From Streptomyces sp. RKAG290 (GTDB lineage Bacteria > Actinomycetota > Actinomycetes > Streptomycetales > Streptomycetaceae): a stretch of DNA of 64,000 nt. Made by a program: the position numbers and the translations under genes. The stretch spans positions 2,976,001-3,040,000 of the forward strand of contig NZ_JAJOZC010000001.1 of the NCBI RefSeq assembly GCF_023701695.1. Direction: 5' to 3'. The notes beneath the pieces are model-generated. The model ran no database searches. It was given only the letters and a program-made list of their open reading frames with translations, and had not been told where the DNA came from. Shown piece by piece: positions 1 to 8,078 of this stretch (position 1 is its first letter; every line of letters begins with the position of its first letter).

Positions 1-2
1 AG

Positions 3-98
3 GGGCGCTACCTGCGGCTCGGCGACGTCCTGGAGGCGCTGATCACCAACCACCTCTCGGTCCCGACACTCGACGAGGCGTTTCCCACCCGGAAGTGA
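3..98 (+). CDS. C-terminal end of an unidentified protein (partial)
   Basis: An open frame enters from the window edge and stops with TGA at 96-98, leaving 31 residues that end in FPTRK. Third codon positions are almost all G or C, as expected for real coding sequence here. Nothing in the fragment lets me name a family. The convergent lipoprotein remnant begins 4 bases further on. Confidence 0.5.
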   Translation, partial: GRYLRLGDVLEALITNHLSVPTLDEAFPTRK

Positions 99-101
99 AG
101 A

Positions 102-558
102 TCAGGCGGCCGGCAGCTTCACCGTGAACGCCTGCCTGCTGGGGTCGTCGATGTTACGACACCGACCCGCCCTTGCGGCCGGCGTCGAGGACGAGCGAGC
201 CGGTCACGGACTGCCCCGGGCTTGTACTCGGTGTCGAGTTCGGGGCCGTCCACGGCCTCGTCGGTGGTGGCGACCCGCGGGGACGTCTTCTCGTCCTGCC
301 ACTTCACGGCACCGTCCGTCGAGACGGTGGCGACGTGGTGCCCGATGTTCTTGATCGTGAGCGTCAGGACGAGGAGCTGCCCCTTCCCACGCTGCTCGGC
401 GCCGATCTCCTCCGGGGTGACCACGCCCTTCGGCGCCACGGCTGCCGTCTGCCTGGCCTCGGCCCCTCGGCCTTCGAGTCAGAGGACGACGAGCAGCCCG
501 TCACGAAGGCCAGCGACAACACTGCGGCAACTCCGGCCGCACGCACCGGAGTAAGCAT
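102..558 (-). pseudogene. DUF4352-like lipoprotein, broken by frameshifts
   Basis: The start codon at 558 opens a lipoprotein signal peptide with a lipobox (FVTGC then a serine run, Cys at about residue 22). The first frame is lost after about 30 residues. A second frame continues from about 439 with a DUF4352-type immunoglobulin-like core (VLTLTIKNIGHHVATVS). A third segment reads SVTGSLVLDAGRKGG, and a fourth ends in NIDDPSRQAFTVKLPAA before the stop at 102. Joined, these give one typical secreted DUF4352 lipoprotein, so at least two or three indels disrupt it. This is either a decayed gene or consensus error; the number of breaks makes decay more plausible here than at the other broken genes. 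The ligand is unknown. Confidence 0.6.
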
Positions 559-600
559 GGCCCCTCCCCCAGGAGAACGGCCCTCAGCAGCCGCGATCGC

Positions 601-1152
601 TCAATATGGGACACGCCGGGAGTGGCGGATCTTCAGTCGTCCGAATCCCATGGTCCCCGAGATCCGGATCTTCGGCCCGCCGGGCCGGGACGGCGGCCGG
701 GCCTGGTAGCGCAGGTCCTTCCACCCGGCCTGCAGGCCCTCGACGTCCACGACCGCGTCGCGAGGAACCGTGATCTTCGCCCTGCCGGTGCCCAACTGCA
801 GCTCGATGTCGACCACCTCATGCTCGATGACCGCCCGGGACAGATCCAGGCGCACCCTTCCGAACGCGGACTCGACCTTGAGAATCCGAGGCACCCGCCA
901 CACGCCGCCCCGTTTGATCCGCCCGCCGGCGACGGCGATCGTCGACGTGGTGGCCGGCTGCTCCGGCGGGAGTGCGGCCAGAGCCGACACGAGCTCACTC
1001 GGCGCCCTCGCGGTGAGCACGTGATGGAGTCCCTCGTCCAACTCCTCGTGCGAGATGTGCCCTTCGGCATACGCGTTCTGCAGGCGCTGCACGGCCGTGT
1101 CGCGGTCGTCCTCGCCGATCAGCGGCGGCGAACCTTCCGGTGCGGGGGTCAC
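601..1152 (-). CDS. DUF1707 domain protein with cell-wall-active (LiaF-type) C-terminus
   Basis: This 183-residue protein starts at a GTG. Residues about 12-60 form the DUF1707 SHOCT-like helical domain (GEDDRDTAVQRLQNAY, EGHISHEELDEGL). Residues about 85-175 form a beta-rich region resembling the DUF2154/LiaF C-terminal domain (RILKVESAFGRVRLDLS, ITVPRDAVVDVEG). There is no signal peptide or membrane segment, so it is probably cytoplasmic or membrane-peripheral. Such proteins are common in Streptomyces and their exact role is unknown; a link to envelope stress sensing is inferred from the LiaF similarity only. It is transcribed divergently from the PadR gene. Confidence 0.85.
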   Translation of the reverse strand: MTPAPEGSPPLIGEDDRDTAVQRLQNAYAEGHISHEELDEGLHHVLTARAPSELVSALAALPPEQPATTSTIAVAGGRIKRGGVWRVPRILKVESAFGRVRLDLSRAVIEHEVVDIELQLGTGRAKITVPRDAVVDVEGLQAGWKDLRYQARPPSRPGGPKIRISGTMGFGRLKIRHSRRVPY

Positions 1153-1256
1153 CGTCTCACCTTAGTGCGGTGCCGGAACCGGCAAAGGTGCATGGCGGAC
1201 ATCGCTTCCGCACGCCGGCCGAGTCGACCCCTCACGCCTCACCACTACTCATGAAT

Positions 1257-1283
1257 GTGACTAGTCACTTTCTTGAGTACAAT
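1257..1283 (+). promoter_or_regulatory. Palindromic operator and -10 upstream of the PadR gene
   Basis: A perfect 12-bp palindrome GTGACTAGTCAC lies at 1257-1268. It is followed by TACAAT at 1278-1283, a good -10 hexamer, about 38 bp before the PadR start. The position suits an autoregulatory PadR operator overlapping the promoter; this is inference from placement. Confidence 0.5.
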
Positions 1284-1320
1284 GCAGTGACGGGCGAGGA
1301 ACGGGAAGGGGCTGCATCGA

Positions 1321-1888
1321 TGGCACTGCGGCATGCCGTACTGGCGGCGCTGCTGGACGGCGAGTACAGCGGATACCAGCTGGCCAAGGCGTTCGACATC
1401 GGCGTCGCGAACTTCTGGCACGCCCTGCCCCAGCAGCTGTACGCGGAGCTGGCGAAGCTGGAGGGGAAGGGCTGATCGTGGGCCGGCAGGTGGTTCAGGA
1501 GACGCGGCCCAACAAGCGGCTGTTCCACGTCACCGACGCCGGTCGCGCCGAGCTGGAGACGTTCGCCACCACTCCGTCGAAGCCGTCGTTCATCCGCGAC
1601 GACCTGCTCGTGAAGGTCCAGTCCGCCGACCGTATCGGCACCGAACCGGTCATCGAGCAGCTCGAAGAGCGGGCGTCCGCGGCGGAGGGCAAGATCGGGC
1701 TCCTCGACAAGCTGCTGCGGCAGATGCGGGGGGACGCGGACGAAGAGGAGTTCCTCCGCCGGGGCGACCGGATCGGGCCGTACCTGACGTGCCTGCGCGG
1801 TCTGGCCTTCGAGCAGGGCCACCGGGACTGGTGCCTGCGGATCGCGACCGTACTGCGGGAGAGGCAGGCGGCTCATGCCGAACGGTGA
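1321..1888 (+). pseudogene. PadR family transcriptional regulator, frameshifted
   Basis: The ATG at 1321 follows a GGAAGGGG ribosome-binding site. The first frame encodes the PadR winged helix (ALRHAVLAALLDGEYSGYQLAKAF, wing region LPQQLYAELAKLEGKG) and stops at 1475. The rest of the wing and the C-terminal coiled-coil dimerisation arm continue from 1478 in the next frame (GRQVVQETRPNKRLF onward) to 1888. Adding one C in GGGCTGATC restores an uninterrupted protein of about 188 residues, a normal PadR size. The 3' end overlaps the SGNH hydrolase start by 14 bp, so the two are probably co-transcribed. Most likely a sequencing deletion rather than a dead gene. Confidence 0.8.
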
Positions 1889-2660
1889 ATACCTGCGTTA
1901 CGTCGCCCTGGGCGACAGCCAGACCGAGGGGGTGGGCGACGGGGACGACACCGTCGGCCTGCGAGGCTGGGCCGACCGGCTCGCCGAGCACCTCGCGGCC
2001 GCCAACCCGCCTCTCCAGTACGCCAATCTCGCTGTCCGAGGCCGGGTCGCCGGCCAGGTCCGCGCCGAGCAGCTGGGGCCCGCCCTGGCCCTGCGCCCCG
2101 ATTTCGCGACGGTCGTCGCGGGGGTCAACGACCTGCTCCGGCCGCGGTTCGACGCAGCGGAGGTGGCCGGGCAGCTGGAGGAGATGTTCGCCGCCCTCAC
2201 GGCCACCGGGGCTCTGGTGGCGACCCTGACCGTGCCCGACGTGGGGAAGATCGCGCCCCTTGCCCGGCCCGTCCGGGCCCGCGTGTTCGCGCTCAACACC
2301 CACATCCGTGCCGCGGCCGCCCGGCACGGGGTCGTGGTCGCCGAAACCGCCCTGCACCCCGTCGCCACCGACCCGCGCATGTGGAGCGCGGACCGGCTCC
2401 ACGCCAGCCCCCTCGGCCACGAGCGGATCGCCGCGGCCGTCGCCCACGCCATCGGCCTGCCCCGGAGTGACGACACCTGGACGCATCCCCTGCCACCACA
2501 GGTGCTCCCCGGCCGGCTGCAGGCCGCAGGGGCCGAACTGCGCTGGGCCGGCGCGTTCCTCGGCCCCTGGCTCGGACGCCGGCTGCGCGGCCGGTCCTCC
2601 GGCGACGACCGCTTCGCGAAGCGTCCCGAGCTGCTGCCCCTGCTCGCCACGGAGGCGTGA
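1875..2660 (+). CDS. SGNH/GDSL-type esterase
   Basis: This 261-residue cytoplasmic hydrolase has the SGNH blocks in order. Block I is GDSQTEG at about residues 13-19 with the nucleophile Ser. The Gly block lies in NLAVRGR. Block III is GVNDLL with the oxyanion Asn. Block V is DRLHASPLGH with the catalytic Asp and His. No signal peptide is present, unlike secreted GDSL lipases. The family hydrolyses acyl or acetyl esters; the substrate cannot be read from sequence. The start overlaps the end of the PadR gene, so expression is probably controlled by that regulator. Confidence 0.88.
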   Translation: MPNGEYLRYVALGDSQTEGVGDGDDTVGLRGWADRLAEHLAAANPPLQYANLAVRGRVAGQVRAEQLGPALALRPDFATVVAGVNDLLRPRFDAAEVAGQLEEMFAALTATGALVATLTVPDVGKIAPLARPVRARVFALNTHIRAAAARHGVVVAETALHPVATDPRMWSADRLHASPLGHERIAAAVAHAIGLPRSDDTWTHPLPPQVLPGRLQAAGAELRWAGAFLGPWLGRRLRGRSSGDDRFAKRPELLPLLATEA

Positions 2661-2685
2661 GACGGTCCCGCGGTCAGCTCTGCGG

Positions 2686-3525
2686 TCAGCCCTGCGCACC
2701 GGCTGACCGCTGGGCGAAGACCTCGCGGGCCGCGGTGATGCCGTTCAGGGCGGCGGGGAAACCGGCGTAGGCCGTCATCTGCGTGATCACCTCGACGGCT
2801 TCCGCCTCGCTGCCCCCGACGTTGAGCAGGCCGTGGAGGTGTACGCGCAGCTGGGGACCGGCCGTGCCGAGCGCCGTGCAGATCGCGACGGTGACCAGTT
2901 CGCGGGTCTTCAGGTCCAGGCCGGGGCGGGAGTAGATGTCGCCGAAGCTGAACTCGATGACATAGCGGGCCAGGTCCGGGGCGATGTCCTTCAGGGAGTC
3001 GATGACCTGCTGTCCGGCGTGGCCGTCGATGTGCTCAAGTGCCGCCCGGCCCCGCTGGAACCGGTCCCCGGCCTGGTCCTTCGTGGCGGCGGGCGCCGCG
3101 GGGGCCGACGTCTCCTCGGGGGCGGCCTCGAAGACCTCGCGGGCGGCGGTGAGGCCGTTGAGCGTGGCCGGGAAGCCGGCGAAGACACAGACGTGGATGA
3201 GCGTCTCCATGATCTCCGCGCGGGTGCAGCCGACGTTCAGTGCCGCGTCGATGTGGAAGCGCAGCTGCGGGGCGGCGTTCCCCATGGCCGCGAGTGCGGC
3301 GACGATCGTCAACTGGCGCTGCCGGTAGCTGAGGCCGGGGCGCGCGTACAGGTCGCCGTAAGCGAATTCGGCGGTGTAGCGGGCCAGGTCCGGGGCGATG
3401 TCCGAGAGGCCGCCGAGTACCGCCTCGTGCTTGCCGCCGCTGACCTCCCGGAGCAGGGCCAGACCACGCTCGTAGCGGTCGTCGGTGCTGATCGGGGCGG
3501 CGGAGGTGCGCTGTTCGCTGTTCAT
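2686..3525 (-). CDS. Carboxymuconolactone decarboxylase family protein, two tandem domains
   Basis: The protein is about 279 residues and contains two copies of the CMD/AhpD-like fold. Repeat 1 includes LDIAPDLARYTAEFAYGDLY, then a VGCTRAEIMETLIH helix and FAGFPATLNGLTAAREVF. Repeat 2 has the parallel DIAPDLARYVIEFSFGDIY and YAGFPAALNGITAAREVF. A linker rich in Ala and Pro joins them. The family includes protocatechuate-pathway decarboxylases and peroxidase-like AhpD proteins; the CxxC of true AhpD is not evident, so the reaction is unassigned. I chose the internal ATG at 3525 over the upstream in-frame start because the promoter lies at 3533-3563. Control by a MerR-type activator is suggested by that promoter. 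Confidence 0.85.
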   Translation of the reverse strand: MNSEQRTSAAPISTDDRYERGLALLREVSGGKHEAVLGGLSDIAPDLARYTAEFAYGDLYARPGLSYRQRQLTIVAALAAMGNAAPQLRFHIDAALNVGCTRAEIMETLIHVCVFAGFPATLNGLTAAREVFEAAPEETSAPAAPAATKDQAGDRFQRGRAALEHIDGHAGQQVIDSLKDIAPDLARYVIEFSFGDIYSRPGLDLKTRELVTVAICTALGTAGPQLRVHLHGLLNVGGSEAEAVEVITQMTAYAGFPAALNGITAAREVFAQRSAGAQG

Positions 3526-3532
3526 GCAACGG

Positions 3533-3563
3533 AAGATAGGACTTGGAGTGAACTCCAACGCAA
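3533..3563 (-). promoter_or_regulatory. MerR-type promoter with 19-bp spacer and central dyad
   Basis: On the minus strand the -35 TTGCGT (3563-3558) and -10 TATCTT (3538-3533) are separated by exactly 19 bp, the extended spacing typical of MerR-activated promoters. The spacer contains the dyad TTGGAGTTCACTCCAA (3543-3558), a classic MerR-family operator sequence. It drives the CMD gene, whose ATG is 8 bp downstream of the -10. No merR gene lies next to it in this window. Confidence 0.75.
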
Positions 3564-3601
3564 GGCGGGGGCGACCGGAGAATATCCGGTCGCCCCCGCC
3601 T
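3563..3601. terminator. Strong hairpin terminator after the PRC-barrel gene
   Basis: Perfect 17-bp arms at 3563-3579 and 3585-3601 enclose a 5-base loop. It lies just beyond the stop of the leftward PRC-barrel gene and directly upstream of the CMD promoter, insulating the two units. Confidence 0.8.
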
Positions 3602-3620
3602 CATGGCGTGGCGCCAACTA

Positions 3621-3953
3621 CTAGGCGCGGCGGTGACTCTGGTAATAACCGCCGACCTGCTCGTGGTAGCCCGCGTCCCCGACATGCTTGTCCTTGTCGA
3701 ACTCCGGGGAGTTCTTGATCTGGTCCTTGGTGAGGTCCACGAAGATCTTCCGCTCCGCCTGGTCCACGGTGCGTACGGTGCCGGCCGGCAGGAGAACGTG
3801 CTTGCCGAAGATCCAGACACCGGTGTCGACCACCAGGTAGGAGGAGTTGACGTCGTCCGAGTGCTTGTCAACCTTGCCGATGCTGCCGTCCGTGGCCTCG
3901 ACCTTGTAACCGATCAGGTCAGTGCCTGTGGTGTGGCCGGTGGTCGGGCCCAC
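3621..3953 (-). CDS. PRC-barrel domain protein
   Basis: This small soluble protein of 110 residues has a PRC-barrel domain over most of its length (LIGYKVEATDGSIGKVDKHS, YLVVDTGVWIFGKHVLLPAG, IFVDLTKDQIKNSPEFD). Such proteins are common in Streptomyces stress and sigma-B-type regulons, but the molecular role is unknown. The C-terminal tail (GGYYQSHRRA) is short and basic. The assigned GTG start has no obvious ribosome-binding site; relatives often start a little upstream. It follows the hydrophobic-peptide gene by 27 bp and may be co-transcribed with it. Confidence 0.8.
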   Translation of the reverse strand: MGPTTGHTTGTDLIGYKVEATDGSIGKVDKHSDDVNSSYLVVDTGVWIFGKHVLLPAGTVRTVDQAERKIFVDLTKDQIKNSPEFDKDKHVGDAGYHEQVGGYYQSHRRA

Positions 3954-3980
3954 CCGCTTGGACGTGCAGTTGACGCCGGA

Positions 3981-4151
3981 CTACCAGCGGTACCAGCGGC
4001 CTCGCTTACCGCCGCTGGCAGCCGGCCGGATCACGAATCCGAGCAGCCACACCACCAGCACGACAATGGCGATCCACCAGAGAGCCTGGACCGCGAAGCC
4101 GGCACCGAAGAGGATCAGGGCGAGCAGAAGAACAAGAAGAATAGGAACCAT
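3981..4151 (-). CDS. Small hydrophobic membrane protein (56 residues)
   Basis: Two membrane helices (PILLVLLLALILFGAGFAV and LWWIAIVVLVVWLLGFVI) are followed by a basic tail ending RGRWYRW. The ATG at 4151 has a strong ribosome-binding site (GGAGG, 9 bases upstream), so the upstream in-frame start was rejected. This is the actinomycete hydrophobic-protein type often found with stress-induced genes; no biochemical function is known. The topology places the basic tail in the cytoplasm by the positive-inside rule. Confidence 0.82.
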   Translation of the reverse strand: MVPILLVLLLALILFGAGFAVQALWWIAIVVLVVWLLGFVIRPAASGGKRGRWYRW

Positions 4152-4423
4152 TTTTATCAACCTCCGAGCCACCGCATGCCCTCTTCCGAACGCCTCACTC
4201 CCGCGGATCTTAGGTAGTTCTTACAGCACGCAGAGTCACGACAATTTCCCTGCGGCAACTGTTGGGTTTGGGGGCGTGATCCGTGGCCAGTCGGAGATGA
4301 GAAATGGTTTCTGACGTCAGCCGGACGGCGCGAGTGGACCCCGCGGAATGCGACGGGATCACGGTTGCCGGGCCCCGGTGACGGCCTCCATGGCCGCCTC
4401 GCGGATGAGGGCCCCGAGAGCCG

Positions 4424-5319
4424 CTACGAGCAGTCGGAGTGGTACGCGTACGGCCGGTCGGGACACCGGAGGCAGACGAAGACGTAGATGCCGCCCATGT
4501 CACCGAGCATCAGGCCCGGCGGCCGCTGGATCAGGGTGCGGTCCTCGTAGGGGAGGTCCCAGATCGTGCCGCTCGCGGGGGTGTCCTCCGTGGGCAGCCA
4601 GGCCCGCCACGACTCCCCGTCGAACTCGGCGCTGTTGACCGTGAGCAGGTGGTCCATCCGCCCGCCGCAGCCCGTGCAGTCGGGCCAGCAGGGGTCCTGG
4701 GTCCAGGTGGGTAGCCGCCGACCTTGACGCCGCCGGCCACCGACAGATGGGACCAGTACGACCAGCCGGTCTCCTCCTCCACCTGCTCGAACCGTTCCTC
4801 CAGCGCCTCGGCGACGTCGTCCGGCAGATCCCAGTTCGGGTACTCGACGACCCGCTCGGGGTGCAGTACGCACGGGGCGGGGAGGTAGTCGTCCCCGGCA
4901 CCGTCCGGCCGGGGCGGGGCGAGGGACTCCCCGTCCGACGCGGAGCTGTCCCGCCAGTACAGCTCCGGGCGGGGGACGTACCCGGCCACGTGGTCGAAAG
5001 GACACCACAGGACCTGGAGGACGTCCGTGCCGGCCGGGAAGGGCAGCTCGGGCACCTCACGTGCGTACAGCTGGAGTACGGGTATCAGAGGCAGCGCCCC
5101 GGCGGCCCGGGGCGGGGCGAACGCCGTGCGCGGGTGGTCGTCGGTGCAGTGCGGCCACGCCAGCGACCGCGGCCACAGCAACGGGCCGCCGAGCGAACTC
5201 TCACCCGTCCCGGGGTTCCCGCCCCTTGGGTGCAACCGGACGGTCTCCCTGCGATGGGCGGCGACCTCGGGGAACAGTGCCTCCACGTCGAGAGGACGCG
5301 GCGGGGTGGTACGAGTCAT
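4424..5319 (-). pseudogene. DUF1963 (YwqG-like) protein, frameshifted
   Basis: The start at 5319 opens with MTRTTPPRPLDVEALFPEV. The first frame runs to GGVKVGGYP near 4710. The DUF1963 core then continues in another frame with PTWTQDPCWPDCTGCGGRMD and ends at 4424 with PYAYHSDCS. Restoring one C in the CCC run at the KVGGYPTW motif gives an intact protein of about 298 residues. DUF1963 proteins are soluble and their role is unknown; the CxGCG pair and terminal Cys look like a metal-binding knuckle. The indel is of the homopolymer type seen across this window, so the gene is probably functional. Confidence 0.78.
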
Positions 5320-5499
5320 TGCGGCCACTCCTGAGGGATGGATCGGGGCGCTGCCGGGACGCGGGCGGAACAGGGCCGCGGTTTCGGAAGCCGGCCCGGA
5401 CACATGTTCGCAGTCGCGGCCGGTCCAGCGCGCCGGTCGGGGCCCCAGGGCGGGCGGTGTACGCGGGGCGGGCGGGGTCCGGGGGCGGGCGGGGGGCAT

Positions 5500-6550
5500 T
5501 CACCCAGCGGCCGGCCCTCGGCCCAGCGCGATCCGGGCGGCCACGGGCAGGTGGTCGCTGCCGGTGGCGGGCAGGGTGCGGATGTCGTCGACGGTGGCCG
5601 AGCGGGCCATCACCTGGTCGATCCTGGACAGCGGGAAGGCCGCCGGGAAGCTGAGGGCGAAGCCCCGCTCCGCCACGTTCAGCCGCGAGGTCAGCGGGGC
5701 CAGCCCACGGTCCTCGGCCGTGCCGTTGAGGTCGCCCATGAGGATCACCGTTCCGGTCCGCTCCGCCGCGACGGCCTCGCCCAGCAGGCCTGCGCTCTCG
5801 TCCCGCGAGGAGGCGGCGAGCCCGCTCGCCCGGACGCGGACCGAGGGCAGGTGGGCGACGTATGCGGCGACGTCGCCGTGCGGTGTGTGGACCAGCGTGC
5901 GCAGCCCGCGGCTCCAACCTTCGCCGATGCCCGGGGCTTGATGTCCAGCAGGCGGGTGCCGGAGATCGGGTGCTTCGACCAGAGGCCGACGGTCCCCCGG
6001 ACCGCGTGGAAGGGGAAGTGCGGGGCGAGGGCCTTCTCGTAGACCCGCAGGGCCGGCGGCACCAGCTCCTCCAGCGCGACGATGTCCGGCTCGGCGGCGG
6101 CCAGGGTGCGGACCGTGCCTGCCGGGTCGGGGTTCTCGTCACTGACGTTGTGCTGCACCACGACCAGCTCCCGCGGACCGGGATCCGGTGCGGGCAGGAG
6201 CAGTCCGCCGAAGACGTACGTCCAGGCCGCCACCGGCAGCAGCAGGGCCGTCAGGGCGGTGGCGGAGCGGCGCAGCAGGGCCAGGAGCAGCAGGGGAGGA
6301 CCGCCAGGCCGAGCCAGGGCAGGAACGCCTCCAGCAGACTCCCCAGGTGGAGACCGGTGTTGGGCACCGCCCGGTGGCACGCCAGCAGTCCGGCCGTCAG
6401 CACCGCGAGCGCGACGGGCACCCGGCCCCGCACCCAGGCCGACCGGCCGCCCGCTCCCCCGCGTGGCCCCCTGCCGGGCAGCCGATGCCGTATCCGGAGC
6501 GCTGCCGTCCTCCTCGCCGGCGACACCCCGCTGTCCGTCCGCTCCACCAT
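5500..6550 (-). pseudogene. Endonuclease/exonuclease/phosphatase-fold membrane protein, two frameshifts
   Basis: The N-terminus at 6550 is followed by three hydrophobic helices (VPVALAVLTAGLLACH, LEAFLPWLGLAVL, ATALTALLLPVAAWTYVFGG). An extracytoplasmic EEP domain follows with the hallmark motifs LVVVQHNVSDEN, PDIVALEEL, MGDLNGT and GSDHLPV. Frames break near 6300 (a C run) and near 5934 (CCCCGGG, losing a G). With both repaired it is one protein of about 350 residues. EEP enzymes cleave phosphodiesters with Mg2+, and the Asn, Glu, Asp-Asn and Asp-His residues needed are all present. This actinomycete membrane-anchored subgroup has no assigned substrate. Confidence 0.8.
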
Positions 6551-6649
6551 GGCTTCCCGTCCGCTCGGTCCTGCTCCCCAGGACGAGCTGCCGGGCGGAT
6601 CGGTTCAGGCTTCCTGAGTCCCGCGGCTGCCGGAAGCCCCGCCGCGCGC

Positions 6650-7140
6650 TCAGCGCTCCGGGAAGCGCTCCCCGCACTCGCCGCAGTACTTCGGTGCCGA
6701 CTCCTGGGACATCCGGCCGCACTCCGGGCAGACCCGGTCCAGGGAGCACGGCGCCTCGCCGCCCTCCGGCGCGAACACCGCGGGTTTGACGGCGAGGCCG
6801 GGGCGGCGGCGGTGGACCGTGAGGTAGGCCAGGCCGTCCGGGCCCGCGGCCAGGGCGCGGCGGGAGGTGCGGGGCAGCCAGGTGACCGTGCTGGGCGTCA
6901 GGGTGAGGGGCGGGCCGCCCTGCCCGGGGGTGAGGCGGCCGCTGCCCGCGAGGACGACGAGCAGGACGTCCAGTACGTCCTCCTGGTGCGCACCGACTTC
7001 GGCACCCGGCGGCAGACGCACCAGATTGGCGTCCAACTCCCTTCCCTGCTGAGCCAGTTGCCAGAGAGCTCCGCGGTCTTCGGGCTCTGCGGCGGCGAGC
7101 AGGTCATCGAGTACGGCCAGTACCTCGGGGTGGCGTTCAC
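6650..7140 (-). pseudogene. Cupin-like protein with C-terminal zinc ribbon, frameshift at the start
   Basis: A GTG at 7140 begins an N-terminal helix (HPEVLAVLDDLLAAAEPEDR after a one-base repair of GCCACC to GCCCACC). This leads into a cupin-like beta domain (NLVRLPPGAEVGAHQEDVLD) and a C-terminal zinc ribbon with two Cys pairs (VCPECG and YCGECGERF). Without the repair only a TTG start at 7036 remains, which would drop the helix. The repaired length is about 163 residues. The function is unknown; the ribbon suggests a structural zinc. Confidence 0.68.
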
Positions 7141-7184
7141 GGCTCCCAGGCTACGCGGCAGGCCGGCGCGGTCCGCGTGGCGCG

Positions 7185-7370
7185 TCAGGCCGGCTGGGCC
7201 TCCGGTTCCCGCACGGGCAGCACACTGCGGCCCGCCTCGTGGGCGTAGAGGAGGGTGCGGTCCTTGAGCGCGGCACGCACCGCCATCTGCGCGTCCCGGC
7301 GGCGCTGGGCCGGGTCGTCCGGGAGGTGGAGGACGCCCGCGTTACCGTACTCTCCGCCAATGACCCCCAC
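7185..7370 (-). CDS. Probable small protein, 61 residues, unknown
   Basis: Reading from GTG at 7370 (another in-frame GTG lies at 7373), almost every codon ends in G or C. That is a strong coding signature in this genome, and the opposite strand does not show it here. The product (GEYGNAGVLHLPDDPAQRRR, then DAQMAVRAALKDRTLLYAHE) is charged, probably helical, with no signal peptide. I do not recognise a family. It overlaps the start of the divergent membrane-protein gene by about 11 bp, which is unusual, so one of the two starts may be wrong. Confidence 0.45.
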   Translation of the reverse strand: MGVIGGEYGNAGVLHLPDDPAQRRRDAQMAVRAALKDRTLLYAHEAGRSVLPVREPEAQPA

Positions 7371-7950
7371 CACGCCGTCGACGCCCTCCACACCTTCGGC
7401 CACGGATGCCGAGTGCGCCGCGCTCACCCGGAACCTGCGCCGCCGGGGCACGCTCGTCCTGTCGGTGTTCGCCGTGATCTGGGCCTTCGCCGGCGCGTCC
7501 GGACTCGCCTCGTCGGGCGCGGCCCTGGCCGTCGAGATCATCGCCGTGCCGCTCACCGCGGTGGCGATCGTGCTCGCCTACCGCAAGGGCGCCGCCCCCT
7601 CGCCGCGCATGGCGAGCCTGCCGGAGAACTGGGCGCGCGCGGTCGGCATCGTGAACATCGTCGAGGTGGCCGCCGTCTTCGCGGTGATCGCGGCGTCCAA
7701 CGCCGCGGGGCGCCCCGAGTTCATTCCGCCGGCCATCGCGCTGGTGGTGGGCCTGCACTTCTTCCCGCTCGCGCGCTTCTACGACCAGTGGCAGTACAGG
7801 GGAACGGCCGTAATGCTCAGCGTTCTCGCGGCCGTCGGGTTCGTGCTCATCGCGGCGGGCCTGTCGAGCGAGAGCGCGCGGGCCGTGGTGGGCCTGGGCT
7901 CCGCGGTGACGCTGTGGGCGTCCGCGTACCACGTGGCCGTCAAGGGCTGA
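7360..7950 (+). CDS. Integral membrane protein, about six helices, unknown function
   Basis: The ATG at 7360 opens a Thr/Pro-rich N-terminus, then a basic stretch (NLRRRG) and hydrophobic segments in pairs (LVLSVFAVIWAFAGASGLAS, IIAVPLTAVAIVLAY, VGIVNIVEVAAVFAVIAA, PPAIALVVGLHFFPLARFY, AVMLSVLAAVGFVLIAAGL). The length is 196 residues. HFFPLARFYDQWQY between helices is a recognisable feature of a small family of uncharacterised bacterial membrane proteins. No catalytic motif is visible. Confidence 0.75.
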   Translation: MTPTTPSTPSTPSATDAECAALTRNLRRRGTLVLSVFAVIWAFAGASGLASSGAALAVEIIAVPLTAVAIVLAYRKGAAPSPRMASLPENWARAVGIVNIVEVAAVFAVIAASNAAGRPEFIPPAIALVVGLHFFPLARFYDQWQYRGTAVMLSVLAAVGFVLIAAGLSSESARAVVGLGSAVTLWASAYHVAVKG

Positions 7951-8078
7951 GCAACAGACCTGCGAGGCCAGGAACCTGCCTGGCAGGCAGGTGCCCAGAA
8001 TGCCAAGCCGCCGGCCCCCGCCGGGCAGCCCATAGGCTGTTCCCCCTTGCATGCCACCAAGCCGAGAGGGACACCGCC

